From: an uncultured Pseudomonadota bacterium
GTDB lineage: Bacteria > Pseudomonadota > Gammaproteobacteria > Methylococcales > Methylomonadaceae
Direction of reading: 5' to 3'
Assembly: GCA_903848935.1 (NCBI GenBank)
Contig: CAINHO010000029.1
Span: forward strand, 1 to 32,576
DNA length: 32,576 bases
Part shown: piece after piece, positions 25,208 to 32,576 of the stretch
Layout of the letters: each line of letters starts with the position of its first letter
Numbering within the stretch: position 1 is the stretch's first letter
Notes under the pieces: generated by a model
Databases searched by the model: none
What the model saw: only the letters and a program-made list of their open reading frames with translations
Told to the model about the DNA's origin: nothing
Made by a program: the position numbers and the translations under genes

Positions 25208-26479
25208 TTAAATCAAATACAAACGATGTGCATCACGGCGACGTTTGACTTCCCACACGCAAAACAACGAAGCAGCGGCTGCCATCATGACATAAATGGC
25301 AATCGGATAATTCGAGCCAGTGCCGGTAATTAACGCCGTGATTAACATGGGCGACGTGCCGCCAAAAATCGCCGCCGCTAAATTACACGCTAACGACATT
25401 CCGGTATAACGGGTGCGAGCAGGGAAAAGTTCGGTGACTAAAGTTGGAATCGGTGCGATATAAAACGCGATAATACTGGCAAAAACCATCTGCGAAATCA
25501 GCGCAAACGTGAACGTTTGATAATCCAACAAATAAACGTAAGGAATCGCAAACAACAAATAACATACCGTGACAATTTTCATCAGCCGTTCACGGTTTTT
25601 GGTGTCGCATAAAAAAGCTGAAATCGGCGCACAAATCATCATTACACCCAACACAATCAAGTAAATCGTCAGCGCGTCGGCACTGCTAAAGTGCATGAAT
25701 TTCACCATAAAACTGGGCATGAAAACGGTTTGAATATAAAACGGAATCGTCACCGCTAAATAAAGTCCAACGCCTAATAAAACTTCTTTGTAATTATTTT
25801 TGAAGGTTTCACTAATTGGTGATTCTGAAATATGACCCGCTTCTTGCGCCTCGATAAATACAGGGCTTTCATGCAATTTCGTCCGAATATACAAACCGAC
25901 TAAACCAATGAAAAATCCCAAAATAAACGGAATTCGCCAGCCGAATGTATCGAAATCTTCGGGCGACATGAATTTCGCCAATAACGCTGAAATCATTGTG
26001 CCGAAAAACAAACCAATCAACATACTAATCATCGACAAACTGCCGACGCGGTTTTTATTTGCTGGTTTAGCGTGTTCGACTAAATACACGATAGAGCCGC
26101 CAAATTCACCACCGATTGCTACACCTTGAACCAAGCGAATAATCGTCAATAAAATCGGTGCGTAAATCCCAATCATCGAGTAAGTTGGCAATAAACCAAT
26201 GCACGCGGTCGGAATCGCCATCATTAAAATCGATAAGGATAGCGCGTTTTTGCGTCCGTATTTGTCGCCGATGTAACCGAACATCATCGCGCCAAGTGGT
26301 CGCATTAAAAAGCCAATTGCAAAAATGCCAAATGTTGCAATCAGTGCAACAGCATCGTCGCCAGCGGGGAAAAAATGTTTACTGATTAACGCGGTGAAGG
26401 TGCCATAAAGCGCGTAATCGTACCATTCTAAACCGTTACCGAGCATCGTTGAGGCAACAACTTTTTTCATTTGTGACAT
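25208..26479 (-). CDS. Major facilitator transporter, metabolite:proton symporter (ProP-like) family
   Basis: 423 residues with 12 predicted membrane helices. The start MLGNGLEWYDYALYG, the motif GYIGDKYGRKNAL between helices 2 and 3, and RLVQGVAIGGEFGG are typical of the MHS family that includes ProP (proline/betaine), KgtP (2-oxoglutarate) and ShiA. It lacks the long C-terminal coiled coil of osmosensing E. coli ProP, so osmoprotectant uptake is only one option. AGGA lies six bases before the ATG, and a perfect -10 box is upstream. apbE follows within 7 bases, probably co-transcribed. Confidence 0.85.
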   Translation of the reverse strand: MSQMKKVVASTMLGNGLEWYDYALYGTFTALISKHFFPAGDDAVALIATFGIFAIGFLMRPLGAMMFGYIGDKYGRKNALSLSILMMAIPTACIGLLPTYSMIGIYAPILLTIIRLVQGVAIGGEFGGSIVYLVEHAKPANKNRVGSLSMISMLIGLFFGTMISALLAKFMSPEDFDTFGWRIPFILGFFIGLVGLYIRTKLHESPVFIEAQEAGHISESPISETFKNNYKEVLLGVGLYLAVTIPFYIQTVFMPSFMVKFMHFSSADALTIYLIVLGVMMICAPISAFLCDTKNRERLMKIVTVCYLLFAIPYVYLLDYQTFTFALISQMVFASIIAFYIAPIPTLVTELFPARTRYTGMSLACNLAAAIFGGTSPMLITALITGTGSNYPIAIYVMMAAAASLFCVWEVKRRRDAHRLYLI

Positions 26480-26511
26480 GAGAAATCCTGTGAGTTTTGT
26501 TTGATGTGGTA

Positions 26512-26517
26512 ATTATA
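26512..26517 (-). promoter_or_regulatory. -10 box of the MHS transporter gene
   Basis: The minus strand has a perfect TATAAT (26512-26517), 32 bases before the transporter ATG. No good -35 hexamer sits at 16-18 bp, so an activator or a weak promoter is possible. The stretch between yaeQ and the transporter shows no clear hairpin terminator. Confidence 0.4.
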
Positions 26518-26547
26518 GCGGATTGCAGGTAATTCCCGACGAAGCGT

Positions 26548-27072
26548 TTAAAGTACGTCCATCGTAATAGTGAGGTTTGTGTCGCCATCGCTCAAATAGA
26601 TTTCACCTTCTTGAATGTTACACTGCAATTGCATGGCGCGTTTCACCATCACCTCTGCCCCTTCCGCGTTAATGTGAATAACTTTGAGATTATTGAAACG
26701 TTCTAATTTGCCTTTCTGCTGCTCCCACCAAATTTTCGCCTTGCGATCATGATAAGTGTAAATAATGACTTGTTTGGCGCGTCCACAGGCTTTGCGAATT
26801 CTTTTTTCATCAGGCTGACCTAAATCAATCCACAGCTCAATGTCGTCAGTGAGATTTTTTTGCCAAAGATCAGGCTCATCGTTGTCGCCCAAGCCTTTGG
26901 TAAAATAAAGTCGCTCACTCGCATTTGCCATAAATGCGATTAAACGCACCATAAAACGAAAATCTGTTTCAGAAGGATGTTGCGCCACGGTTAATTCGTG
27001 GAGTTGATAATAATGTCGGTCAATATCCGCCACGTTAAGAGAAACTTTATTGATGGTTGAGCTGATAGCCAT
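26548..27072 (-). CDS. yaeQ: YaeQ family protein
   Basis: 174 residues, closely following the E. coli YaeQ pattern: NVADIDRHYY, HPSETDFRFMVRL, YFTKGLGDNDEPDLW, the ELWIDLGQPDEKRIRKAC core, IIYTYHDRKAKIWW and the C-terminal EIYLSD segment. The fold is a PD-(D/E)XK nuclease-like one. E. coli YaeQ was isolated as a suppressor of transcription-elongation phenotypes, but the true function is unknown. No ribosome site is evident before the ATG. A palindrome separates it from moaA. Confidence 0.9.
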   Translation of the reverse strand: MAISSTINKVSLNVADIDRHYYQLHELTVAQHPSETDFRFMVRLIAFMANASERLYFTKGLGDNDEPDLWQKNLTDDIELWIDLGQPDEKRIRKACGRAKQVIIYTYHDRKAKIWWEQQKGKLERFNNLKVIHINAEGAEVMVKRAMQLQCNIQEGEIYLSDGDTNLTITMDVL

Positions 27073-27112
27073 AAGTGGTGGGGAATGGTTAAATTGGGAT
27101 TGTAAAATCGGA

Positions 27113-27132
27113 GTGCAAACCTTGGTTTGTAC
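27113..27132. repeat. 20-bp near-perfect palindrome at the moaA stop codon
   Basis: GTGCAAACC, TT or AA centre, GGTTTGTAC: a palindrome with one mismatched pair, ending directly at the moaA stop (27133). It is followed on the minus strand by CTCCGATTTT. It may be a short terminator of moaA or a protein-binding site before yaeQ. Confidence 0.35.
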
Positions 27133-28137
27133 TTAGCCGCCGGTCATATTCATATAGCGCAAAATAATCGGCTGTTCTTTGACGTTGAACTCGTGTTTTT
27201 CGGGTTTGATTTCCATCGAATCGACAATCGTTTGTTTGAGTTTTTCAACACTGAAATCTGGTGAACGCAAAATCGCTTTCAAATCAATCGCGTGTTCATT
27301 GCCCAAACATAGTAATAATCGCCCTTCGACGGTTAAACGCACACGGTTACAAGTGCCGCAAAAATTATGGCTGTGGGGCGAAATGAAACCTACGCGGGTT
27401 TGTGTATTGGAAATATTGAAATAATCCGAAGGCCCGCCAGTGTTATCGCTGCTTTGAATCAAGGTAAAACGCTGTTTTAAATCAGCGCGAATGTCATCAC
27501 TCGAATAATACGCTTCGGCACGATTATGTTTTTCAACAATGCCCAACGGCATTTCTTCGATAAAACTGATGTCGATTTCGTTATCAATTGCAAATTGCAC
27601 CAAATCGCAAATTTCGGCGTGATTTCGATTTTTCAAAATTACGGCGTTTAATTTAATGCGTTCAAAACCAACTTTTTTCGCCGCTTGAATGCCATTTAAC
27701 ACGTTTTGCAAATCGCCAGTGCGGGTTAATTCTTTGAATTTCACAGCATCGAGCGTGTCCAAACTGATGTTGAGGCGTTTCACACTGGCGGCTTTTAAAA
27801 TCGGGGCGGCGGTCACGAGTTGCGAACCGTTGGTGGTTAACACCAATTCGTGTAAACCGTCTAACGCGCCAATTTGCTGTAATAATTCCAACGCGCCTCT
27901 GCGAATTAACGGTTCACCGCCGGTGATACGGATTTTTTTTACACCCAATTCCACGAACGTTTGAGCGAGTGTGTAAATTTCTTCGAGACTTAAAATTTGG
28001 TTACGCGGCAGAAATGTCATGTCTTCCGCCATGCAATAGACACAGCGAAAATCACAACGATCTGTAATCGAAATGCGTAAATAATCGACGATGCGACCGA
28101 ATCGGTCTGTGAGTTTTGGAGGAATAGTGTTTGTCAT
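27133..28137 (-). CDS. moaA: GTP 3',8-cyclase MoaA
   Basis: 334 residues. MoaA is a radical SAM enzyme that starts molybdenum cofactor synthesis from GTP. The N-terminal cluster is C28, C32 and C35 in CDFRCVYC; the C-terminal cluster that binds substrate is C260, C263 and C277 in [10 protein letters not shown]...CLG. ITGGEPL and RLNISLDTL are further signatures. It ends in the required Gly-Gly (MTGG), which activates the enzyme with MoaC's help. moaC, moaE and moaD are not in this window. It lies 24 bases after lolD. Confidence 0.95.
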   Translation of the reverse strand: MTNTIPPKLTDRFGRIVDYLRISITDRCDFRCVYCMAEDMTFLPRNQILSLEEIYTLAQTFVELGVKKIRITGGEPLIRRGALELLQQIGALDGLHELVLTTNGSQLVTAAPILKAASVKRLNISLDTLDAVKFKELTRTGDLQNVLNGIQAAKKVGFERIKLNAVILKNRNHAEICDLVQFAIDNEIDISFIEEMPLGIVEKHNRAEAYYSSDDIRADLKQRFTLIQSSDNTGGPSDYFNISNTQTRVGFISPHSHNFCGTCNRVRLTVEGRLLLCLGNEHAIDLKAILRSPDFSVEKLKQTIVDSMEIKPEKHEFNVKEQPIILRYMNMTGG

Positions 28138-28161
28138 TTAAAAATTGATTCCACAGCAATG

Positions 28162-28830
28162 TTAAAGAATCAACCCATCTTCCATGTGTAGCACCTTTCC
28201 TAATTTCGACGCTAAATCATGATCATGCGTCACCACCAGAAAACTGACCTGCAATTCTTGATTCAATTCGAGCATCAACTGATATACCGATTCAGCGGTT
28301 TTGCTGTCTAAATTGCCCGTCGGTTCGTCAGCTAGAACAAGAGCAGGTTTGTTAATTAACGCCCGTGCCACGGCAGCACGTTGACGTTCACCACCCGAAA
28401 GTTCTCCAGGTTTGTGTTCAATACGATGACCTAAACCAACACGTTTTAATAATTCCGTCGCACGAATTTGAGCATTTTTCACCGATTCACCACCAATCAA
28501 TAACGGCATGGCGACGTTTTCTAAAACGGTAAATTCGCCCAACAAATGATGCGATTGATAAATAAAACCCAGCGATTGATTGCGTAATCGCGCTAGTTTC
28601 GCGCCACTGACTTGATTTAAATTTACACCATTCAAAACCACTTCACCGCTGGTGGGTTTATCTAAACCGCCGAGCAAATGGAGTAACGTACTTTTGCCTG
28701 AACCCGACGCGCCCATAATCGCTACCCGTTCGCCAACCGTGATTTCCAAATCCACGCCTTTCAATACTTCAACGTCTAAATCACCATAACGTTTCACGAG
28801 TTTTTTGCATTCCAAAATTAACTTACTCAT
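28162..28830 (-). CDS. lolD: Lipoprotein-releasing ABC transporter ATP-binding subunit
   Basis: 222 residues. LolD powers extraction of outer-membrane lipoproteins from the inner membrane for transfer to LolA. Walker A is GASGSGKST (40-48), the ABC signature LSGGERQ (144-150) and Walker B LVLADEP (164-170). The Q-loop region reads [16 protein letters not shown], the LolD-specific segment. The start overlaps the lolC end by 8 bases (ATGAGTAA). Confidence 0.94.
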   Translation of the reverse strand: MSKLILECKKLVKRYGDLDVEVLKGVDLEITVGERVAIMGASGSGKSTLLHLLGGLDKPTSGEVVLNGVNLNQVSGAKLARLRNQSLGFIYQSHHLLGEFTVLENVAMPLLIGGESVKNAQIRATELLKRVGLGHRIEHKPGELSGGERQRAAVARALINKPALVLADEPTGNLDSKTAESVYQLMLELNQELQVSFLVVTHDHDLASKLGKVLHMEDGLIL

Positions 28831-30070
28831 AACGCAATACCTCGGCTGGATTGATTTTTGCGGCTTGCCATGCGGGATAAATCGTCGCTAATAACGACAA
28901 GAAAAATGCCATGCCCGCAATCGAATAAACGTCAGTCCAAACCAATTTAGACGGCAATTCGCTAATGTAATACACGTCCGCTGCCATGAATTGAACCTGA
29001 AAAAGTTTCTCAATCGCTGGCACAATCGTTTCGACATTTAAGGCTAAAATTACGCCAAAAATTGTTCCCAAAATTGTACCAACCGCGCCAATAATCGCAC
29101 CTAAAACCATGAAAATCCCCATCACGGCGGGCGACGTTAAGCCTTGCGTTTTCAAAATTGCAATGTCACCACGTTTATCCGTCACTACCATCACCAACGT
29201 CGAAACGATGTTGAATGCCGCCACGGCGACAATCAGCAATAAAATAATAAACATCACCGTTTTTTCAGTTTGAATAGCACGGAAGAAATTACTGTGCGCG
29301 ACCGTCCAATCGCTAACGTAATAATTTCCATAAAGGGCTTTCGATAATTCATGCGTGATTTGTGGCGCGTTGAATAAATCGTCTAATTTAATTCGCAAAC
29401 CTGAAACCGCTGAATCCAAACGAAACAATTTTGCCGCGTCGTCGAGATGAATCAACGCCATATTTCTATCATATTCATACATACCGACTTGGAAAGTACC
29501 GATTATTGTGAAGCGGCGCATTCGTGGCACAACACCCGCAGGAGTTGAATTGACTTGTGGGCTGATGACGGTAATTTTGTCGCCGACGACTACGCCCAAG
29601 TAATTCGCCAATTCCGCACCTAAAATAATACCGTATTCGCCTGCAACTAAATCAGTCAATTTACCGACTTTCATTTTCGTGGCGACTTCAGAAACTTTCG
29701 CTTCATTTTCAGGCAAAATGCCACTCAACATCGTGCCGCTGACTCGTCTATCAGCGTTAATCATGACTTGCCCGTTGATAAACGGTGCTGTGCCTTGAAT
29801 GTGTGGATAACCGACTAAACGCTGATCAAGCTCTTGCCAATTGTCGAGTTGCCCCGATTGTCCTGTGATGGTGGCGTGTGAAGTCATTCCTAAAATGCGT
29901 TCCCGCAATTCGGCTTCAAACCCGTTCATTACCGATAACACGGTAATCAATGCCGTGACACCCAGCGCAATGCCTAAAACAGAAGTCAATGTAATGAATG
30001 AAATGAACTGTGTGCGGCGTTTGGCGCGGGTGTAACGCAAGCCGATGTAAAAAATAAGAGGTTTAAACAT
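28823..30070 (-). CDS. lolC: Lipoprotein-releasing system permease, LolC/LolE family
   Basis: 415 residues from the ATG at 30070, chosen because the family starts near [13 protein letters not shown]; the open frame runs further upstream without homology. Four membrane helices flank a large periplasmic domain (about residues 50-250): one N-terminal, then three near 268-292, 312-345 and 373-395. Family segments include [33 protein letters not shown] and the end [18 protein letters not shown]. Only one permease gene accompanies lolD, so it may act as a homodimer (LolF-like), unless a lolE lies elsewhere. Confidence 0.9.
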   Translation of the reverse strand: MFKPLIFYIGLRYTRAKRRTQFISFITLTSVLGIALGVTALITVLSVMNGFEAELRERILGMTSHATITGQSGQLDNWQELDQRLVGYPHIQGTAPFINGQVMINADRRVSGTMLSGILPENEAKVSEVATKMKVGKLTDLVAGEYGIILGAELANYLGVVVGDKITVISPQVNSTPAGVVPRMRRFTIIGTFQVGMYEYDRNMALIHLDDAAKLFRLDSAVSGLRIKLDDLFNAPQITHELSKALYGNYYVSDWTVAHSNFFRAIQTEKTVMFIILLLIVAVAAFNIVSTLVMVVTDKRGDIAILKTQGLTSPAVMGIFMVLGAIIGAVGTILGTIFGVILALNVETIVPAIEKLFQVQFMAADVYYISELPSKLVWTDVYSIAGMAFFLSLLATIYPAWQAAKINPAEVLRYE

Positions 30071-30090
30071 GAATGATTTTTTGAGAGAAG

Positions 30091-30522
30091 TTAGGCTTTC
30101 GGTTTGCGACACGCGCCACAAAAACCGTAAAGATAAAAATTGTGGTCAGTAAGTTCATATCCCAAACTGTCAGCAATTTCGCGTTGGCGTTTTTCAATAA
30201 ATTCGTCTTGAAATTCATCGACTTTGCTACATTTTACGCATACTAAATGGTCATGATGTCCGCCATTATCGAGTTCAAAAACCGAATTTCCACCTTCAAA
30301 ATGGTGGCGCGTCACTAACCCGGCCGCTTCAAATTGTGTTAACACCCGATAAACCGTTGCCAGTCCAATATCTTCATTTTCACTGAGCAAAATTTTATAA
30401 ATATCTTCGGCTGAAAAATGGCGTTTATCTGCCTGTTTTTCTAACAGCTGTAAAATTTTCATACGCGGTGCTGTTACTTTTAAACCTGCATTTTTCAGTT
30501 CGACGTTTTCTTGATTGTCCAT
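30091..30522 (-). CDS. fur: Ferric uptake regulator Fur
   Basis: 143 residues from the ATG at 30522, preceded by GAGGA at 8 bases. An N-terminal winged helix (LKVTAPRMKILQLL; IGLATVYRVLTQFEAAGL) is followed by the dimerisation domain with metal ligands in HHDHLVC (89-95), C98, and the second pair C135/C138. With Fe2+ it represses iron uptake genes. It is divergent from bamE, a conserved gammaproteobacterial pair. I saw no convincing Fur box in its own control region. Confidence 0.94.
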   Translation of the reverse strand: MDNQENVELKNAGLKVTAPRMKILQLLEKQADKRHFSAEDIYKILLSENEDIGLATVYRVLTQFEAAGLVTRHHFEGGNSVFELDNGGHHDHLVCVKCSKVDEFQDEFIEKRQREIADSLGYELTDHNFYLYGFCGACRKPKA

Positions 30523-30582
30523 TTTGGAATCCTCGAAAGAGTTTAATTTGGTGCATTGTAACGTTTTTTCAAACCTAAGCGC

Positions 30583-30611
30583 ATGACTGTTTAGGGCAAA
30601 TCCCGTAGAAT
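30583..30611 (+). promoter_or_regulatory. Candidate sigma-70 promoter of bamE
   Basis: -35 ATGACT (30583-30588) and -10 TAGAAT (30606-30611) are 17 bp apart, matching consensus at four and five of six positions. The -10 is 40 bases before the bamE ATG. The fur-bamE space is 128 bases and shows no strong hairpin. Confidence 0.5.
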
Positions 30612-30650
30612 TCGCACCATTCATCCTTACTCATTTTCAAATTCCCTCCC

Positions 30651-31139
30651 ATGCGAAAAACAATTTTATCTTTAAGTCTTCTCAGCGTATCGCTGATGTC
30701 GTGTTCTACCGTTTTAAATCACTTACCTTATGTTTATAAAATCGACGTGAATCAAGGCAACATGATTGATCAAGCGATGGTTGACCAATTGCGTCCAAAC
30801 ATGACCAAACGCCAAGTGCTATACATTATGGGTTCGCCGATGTTGGTGGATTTTTTCCATCAAAACCGTTGGGATTATATTTATTCGGCGAAAAAAGGCG
30901 GTGAAGACTCTGAACAAAAAGCCATTTCAATTTTCTTTGAAAACGACCAAGTGAAAGGCGTTCAAGGCGATTTAAAACCAAGTACCGTACTCGTTTCTAA
31001 ACCGAGTGCCGATAAAATGGTCGATGTGCCAAAACGCGATTTAGAAAAAACAATGTGGGAAACCATGAGCGGTTGGTTTGATTATAGCGATGTGAAACGC
31101 GAAGGAGAACCTGCGAAACAACCAGTTTCTACGCAATAG
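30651..31139 (+). CDS. bamE: Outer membrane protein assembly factor BamE lipoprotein
   Basis: 162 residues. BamE (SmpA/OmlA) is a small lipoprotein of the BAM complex that inserts beta-barrels into the outer membrane. The lipobox is LMSC with Cys18. The SmpA/OmlA domain covers the IDVNQGNMID, VDQLRPNMTKRQV, YIMGSPMLVD and RWDYIYS segments. The C-terminal 60 residues are charged and longer than in E. coli BamE (113 residues), resembling the longer OmlA forms. The sensor gene starts 12 bases downstream. Confidence 0.93.
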   Translation: MRKTILSLSLLSVSLMSCSTVLNHLPYVYKIDVNQGNMIDQAMVDQLRPNMTKRQVLYIMGSPMLVDFFHQNRWDYIYSAKKGGEDSEQKAISIFFENDQVKGVQGDLKPSTVLVSKPSADKMVDVPKRDLEKTMWETMSGWFDYSDVKREGEPAKQPVSTQ

Positions 31140-31151
31140 TTTGAGGACAAA

Positions 31152-32456
31152 ATGCCGGATTTAAAAAAACAACTGATTGGCTGCCTTCACAACTTTTTTG
31201 AAAAGAGACGAGTGGGGGTTTCGATTTACTTGATAGCGTTACTCATGACAAGTTTCGCGCTTTTTCTTCGTTTAAAATTTTTTCCCATCAATGCGGGTTT
31301 GACATATATAACGTTTTTCCCAGCCGTCACGCTTTGTGCAATTATGGGCGGATATAGAGCTGGATTATTTGCTACTTTGCTCGGTATCGGATTTGCCACC
31401 TACATTTTTACACCGCCTTATTATTCAATCTCCGTTGACGTTATCAATAGCAGTTTGCCGGGAAATCTCATTTTTCTTTTTGATGGCATTATTGTTTCTA
31501 CTGCGATTGAAACGATGCACCGTTATCGAGAAAAAAATGAGCGTGAATTAGAACTAGAAGAAATCAACCACTTTTTCCCTGTTAAAATTTTCTTTCTATC
31601 TCTTTTTCCCTTCATAGCGACGATTGCTCTTTCTGTCTATCTACTCTATGGCGTAGAAAAAAATCACATTGAATCTGATTTTAAAAATAGGGATGACGAA
31701 GCAATTAACGCCGCCATTTTAATGCTCAAAAAAGAATTAAAATCTATTACATTCGAGATGAATGTAATAAAAAGTTCATCCATTTTAATCGGTGCAATTG
31801 AATCGCCAACACCGCAAAATTTAAGCGAGTTAGAGAATAAATTTTATAATTTTGCAGAGGCAAGTGATGCGCTTCTTCAAATTCGTTGGATTGATAATGC
31901 AGGTAAAGAAAAAGTTCGTGTTGATGTGCAGAATGGTAAAACTACCATCGCAGCCCAAACGCAATTACAAGACGAATCTGAAGATTATTACGTCAAAGAG
32001 ACTAAAGAATTACCAGCAGGTGAAATTTATGTGTCCCCATTCGATTTGGATACTGAATATGCGGAACATGGCGAAATCGAGAAAACTTATCGTGCTACTT
32101 TTAGGGTAGCCGTCGCTTTATTTGATTCAAAAAATCAACGCCAAGGGATATTGGTTCTAAATTTTCATGGCGAAAATTTTCTTGCCGATGTCATTGCCTC
32201 CGTTGGAAATCGTTATGACCAATTTCTATTATTGAATGGTAAAGGTTATATGTTGCACTCGCCAAACGTCGCAGAAGAATGGGGTTTTGCTTTAGATAAA
32301 CCGAACAATACATTGGCATACACTGACTCTGATATTTGGGCAGACATTAACGCCGCGACAGATGGGAAAATACGCTTTCAAGGAGGATTGTGGAGTTGGA
32401 AATCTGTTTATCCAGCGGATCAAATCAATAACAAATTGACATCCTCCCCGCCCTAA
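31152..32456 (+). CDS. Membrane sensor protein (DUF4118-like plus PDC sensor domain), truncated by an IS element
   Basis: The reading frame gives 434 residues after GAGGAC at 31142. About four membrane helices (18-125) with FFPAVTLCAIMGGYRAGLF resemble the KdpD-type DUF4118 region. Another helix (about 146-168) begins a long extracytoplasmic PDC/Cache-like domain (about 170-428), with LQIRWIDNAGKEKVRVD, ELPAGEIYVSPFDLD and GILVLNF segments. This front end is usual in sensor histidine kinases and diguanylate cyclases. The closing membrane helix and any output domain are absent. The final residues LTSSPP and the TAA (32454-32456) are read from the IS end, so the protein is cut near position 32436. 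It is probably non-functional; the remainder would lie beyond the element. Confidence 0.75.
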   Translation: MPDLKKQLIGCLHNFFEKRRVGVSIYLIALLMTSFALFLRLKFFPINAGLTYITFFPAVTLCAIMGGYRAGLFATLLGIGFATYIFTPPYYSISVDVINSSLPGNLIFLFDGIIVSTAIETMHRYREKNERELELEEINHFFPVKIFFLSLFPFIATIALSVYLLYGVEKNHIESDFKNRDDEAINAAILMLKKELKSITFEMNVIKSSSILIGAIESPTPQNLSELENKFYNFAEASDALLQIRWIDNAGKEKVRVDVQNGKTTIAAQTQLQDESEDYYVKETKELPAGEIYVSPFDLDTEYAEHGEIEKTYRATFRVAVALFDSKNQRQGILVLNFHGENFLADVIASVGNRYDQFLLLNGKGYMLHSPNVAEEWGFALDKPNNTLAYTDSDIWADINAATDGKIRFQGGLWSWKSVYPADQINNKLTSSPP

Positions 32457-32576
32457 AGGGTTACAACGGGGATTCCTTATTGCTAAGGAGCAGGCGTGTA
32501 TCGCTACTACCTGCTGGTTTCTGCTGCTGACGGCATTACAGCACCGTTCACTTCACAGACTAGCCCCCGATAGACC
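32437..32576 (-). mobile_element. IS200/IS605-type element, right end (partial)
   Basis: From about 32437 the sequence has the typical terminal structure of a TnpB-carrying IS200/IS605 element in minus orientation. On that strand CCCCG, a bulge, CCC-TTTA-GGG and CGGGG form a GC-rich hairpin (32446-32471), and the element ends GAGGATGTCAA. The tnpB 3' end lies next to it. There is no terminal inverted repeat or target duplication, as expected for this family. The exact boundary (32436 plus or minus a few bases) is inferred from where the sensor's homology stops. Confidence 0.7.
32507..32576 (-). CDS. tnpB: C-terminal end of TnpB (IS605 OrfB-type) RNA-guided nuclease, partial
   Basis: The minus strand is open from the window edge to TAG at 32507-32509 and gives 22 residues beginning VYRGLVCEVNG and ending AAETSR. 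A C-terminus of the form G-x-CE-NG-x-x-x-PSAAETSR next to the hairpin-bearing right end is characteristic of IS605 OrfB/TnpB. In such elements the guide RNA overlaps the tnpB 3' end and the right end. The catalytic RuvC part is outside the window. Confidence 0.6.
   Translation of the reverse strand, partial: VYRGLVCEVNGAVMPSAAETSR

Noticed and set aside
30523..30650. Fur box in the fur-bamE intergenic region
   Set aside because: Only loose matches to alternating GATAAT-type hexamers; nothing better than expected in AT-rich DNA.
1..32576. CRISPR arrays, tRNA or rRNA genes
   Set aside because: No regularly spaced repeats, no tRNA-like cloverleaf arms and no rRNA-like sequence were seen in the short intergenic spaces.

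Overview
The window looks like a gammaproteobacterial chromosome segment, moderately AT-rich (judged by eye, not computed). The evidence is a set of housekeeping genes typical of that class: hemD-hemX-hemY, hflD, tatB-tatC, two-subunit glycyl-tRNA synthetase, yaeQ, a Lol lipoprotein exporter, fur divergent from bamE, and cca. I could not place it below class from sequence alone. Genes are dense, often overlap by 1-8 bases, and are grouped in short runs that switch strand. I saw no rRNA, tRNA, prophage or CRISPR array.

Left part (1-7750): the tail of an unidentified gene; a small lipoprotein; an assimilatory-type nitrate reductase (nasA, minus strand) with a decayed fragment of nitrite reductase nirB directly upstream; a small secreted four-cysteine protein; then hemD-hemX-hemY followed by a small lipoprotein gene. 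Centre-left (7747-12430, minus): a tightly packed chain tatB, tatC, TSUP permease, MORN-repeat lipoprotein, moaB, DUF423 membrane protein, hflD and prmC. Centre (12582-16851, plus): glyQ, glyS, gmhB and plsC. Then, on minus (16854-22140), cca, a membrane-anchored GH17 enzyme, trxA with its own promoter and terminator, nadK, and a probable di-iron ferritin-like protein.

Right part: a plus-strand pair resembling flagellar H-ring proteins FlgP and FlgT, with no other flagellar gene in view; then a minus-strand series fur, lolC-type permease, lolD, moaA, yaeQ, an MHS-type transporter and apbE; then bamE and a membrane sensor on plus. The sensor reading frame ends in the terminal hairpin of an IS200/IS605-type element whose tnpB C-terminus runs off the window end.

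Several genes are linked by role. moaA and moaB make molybdenum cofactor, which NasA needs. ApbE attaches FMN to exported flavoproteins. TatBC exports folded proteins. The Lol genes sort lipoproteins, at least seven of which are predicted here. The most interesting points are the di-iron protein of unknown function (16854-17747), the nirB relic, the orphan FlgP/FlgT pair, the single LolC-type permease, and the TnpB-element insertion that cut the sensor gene.
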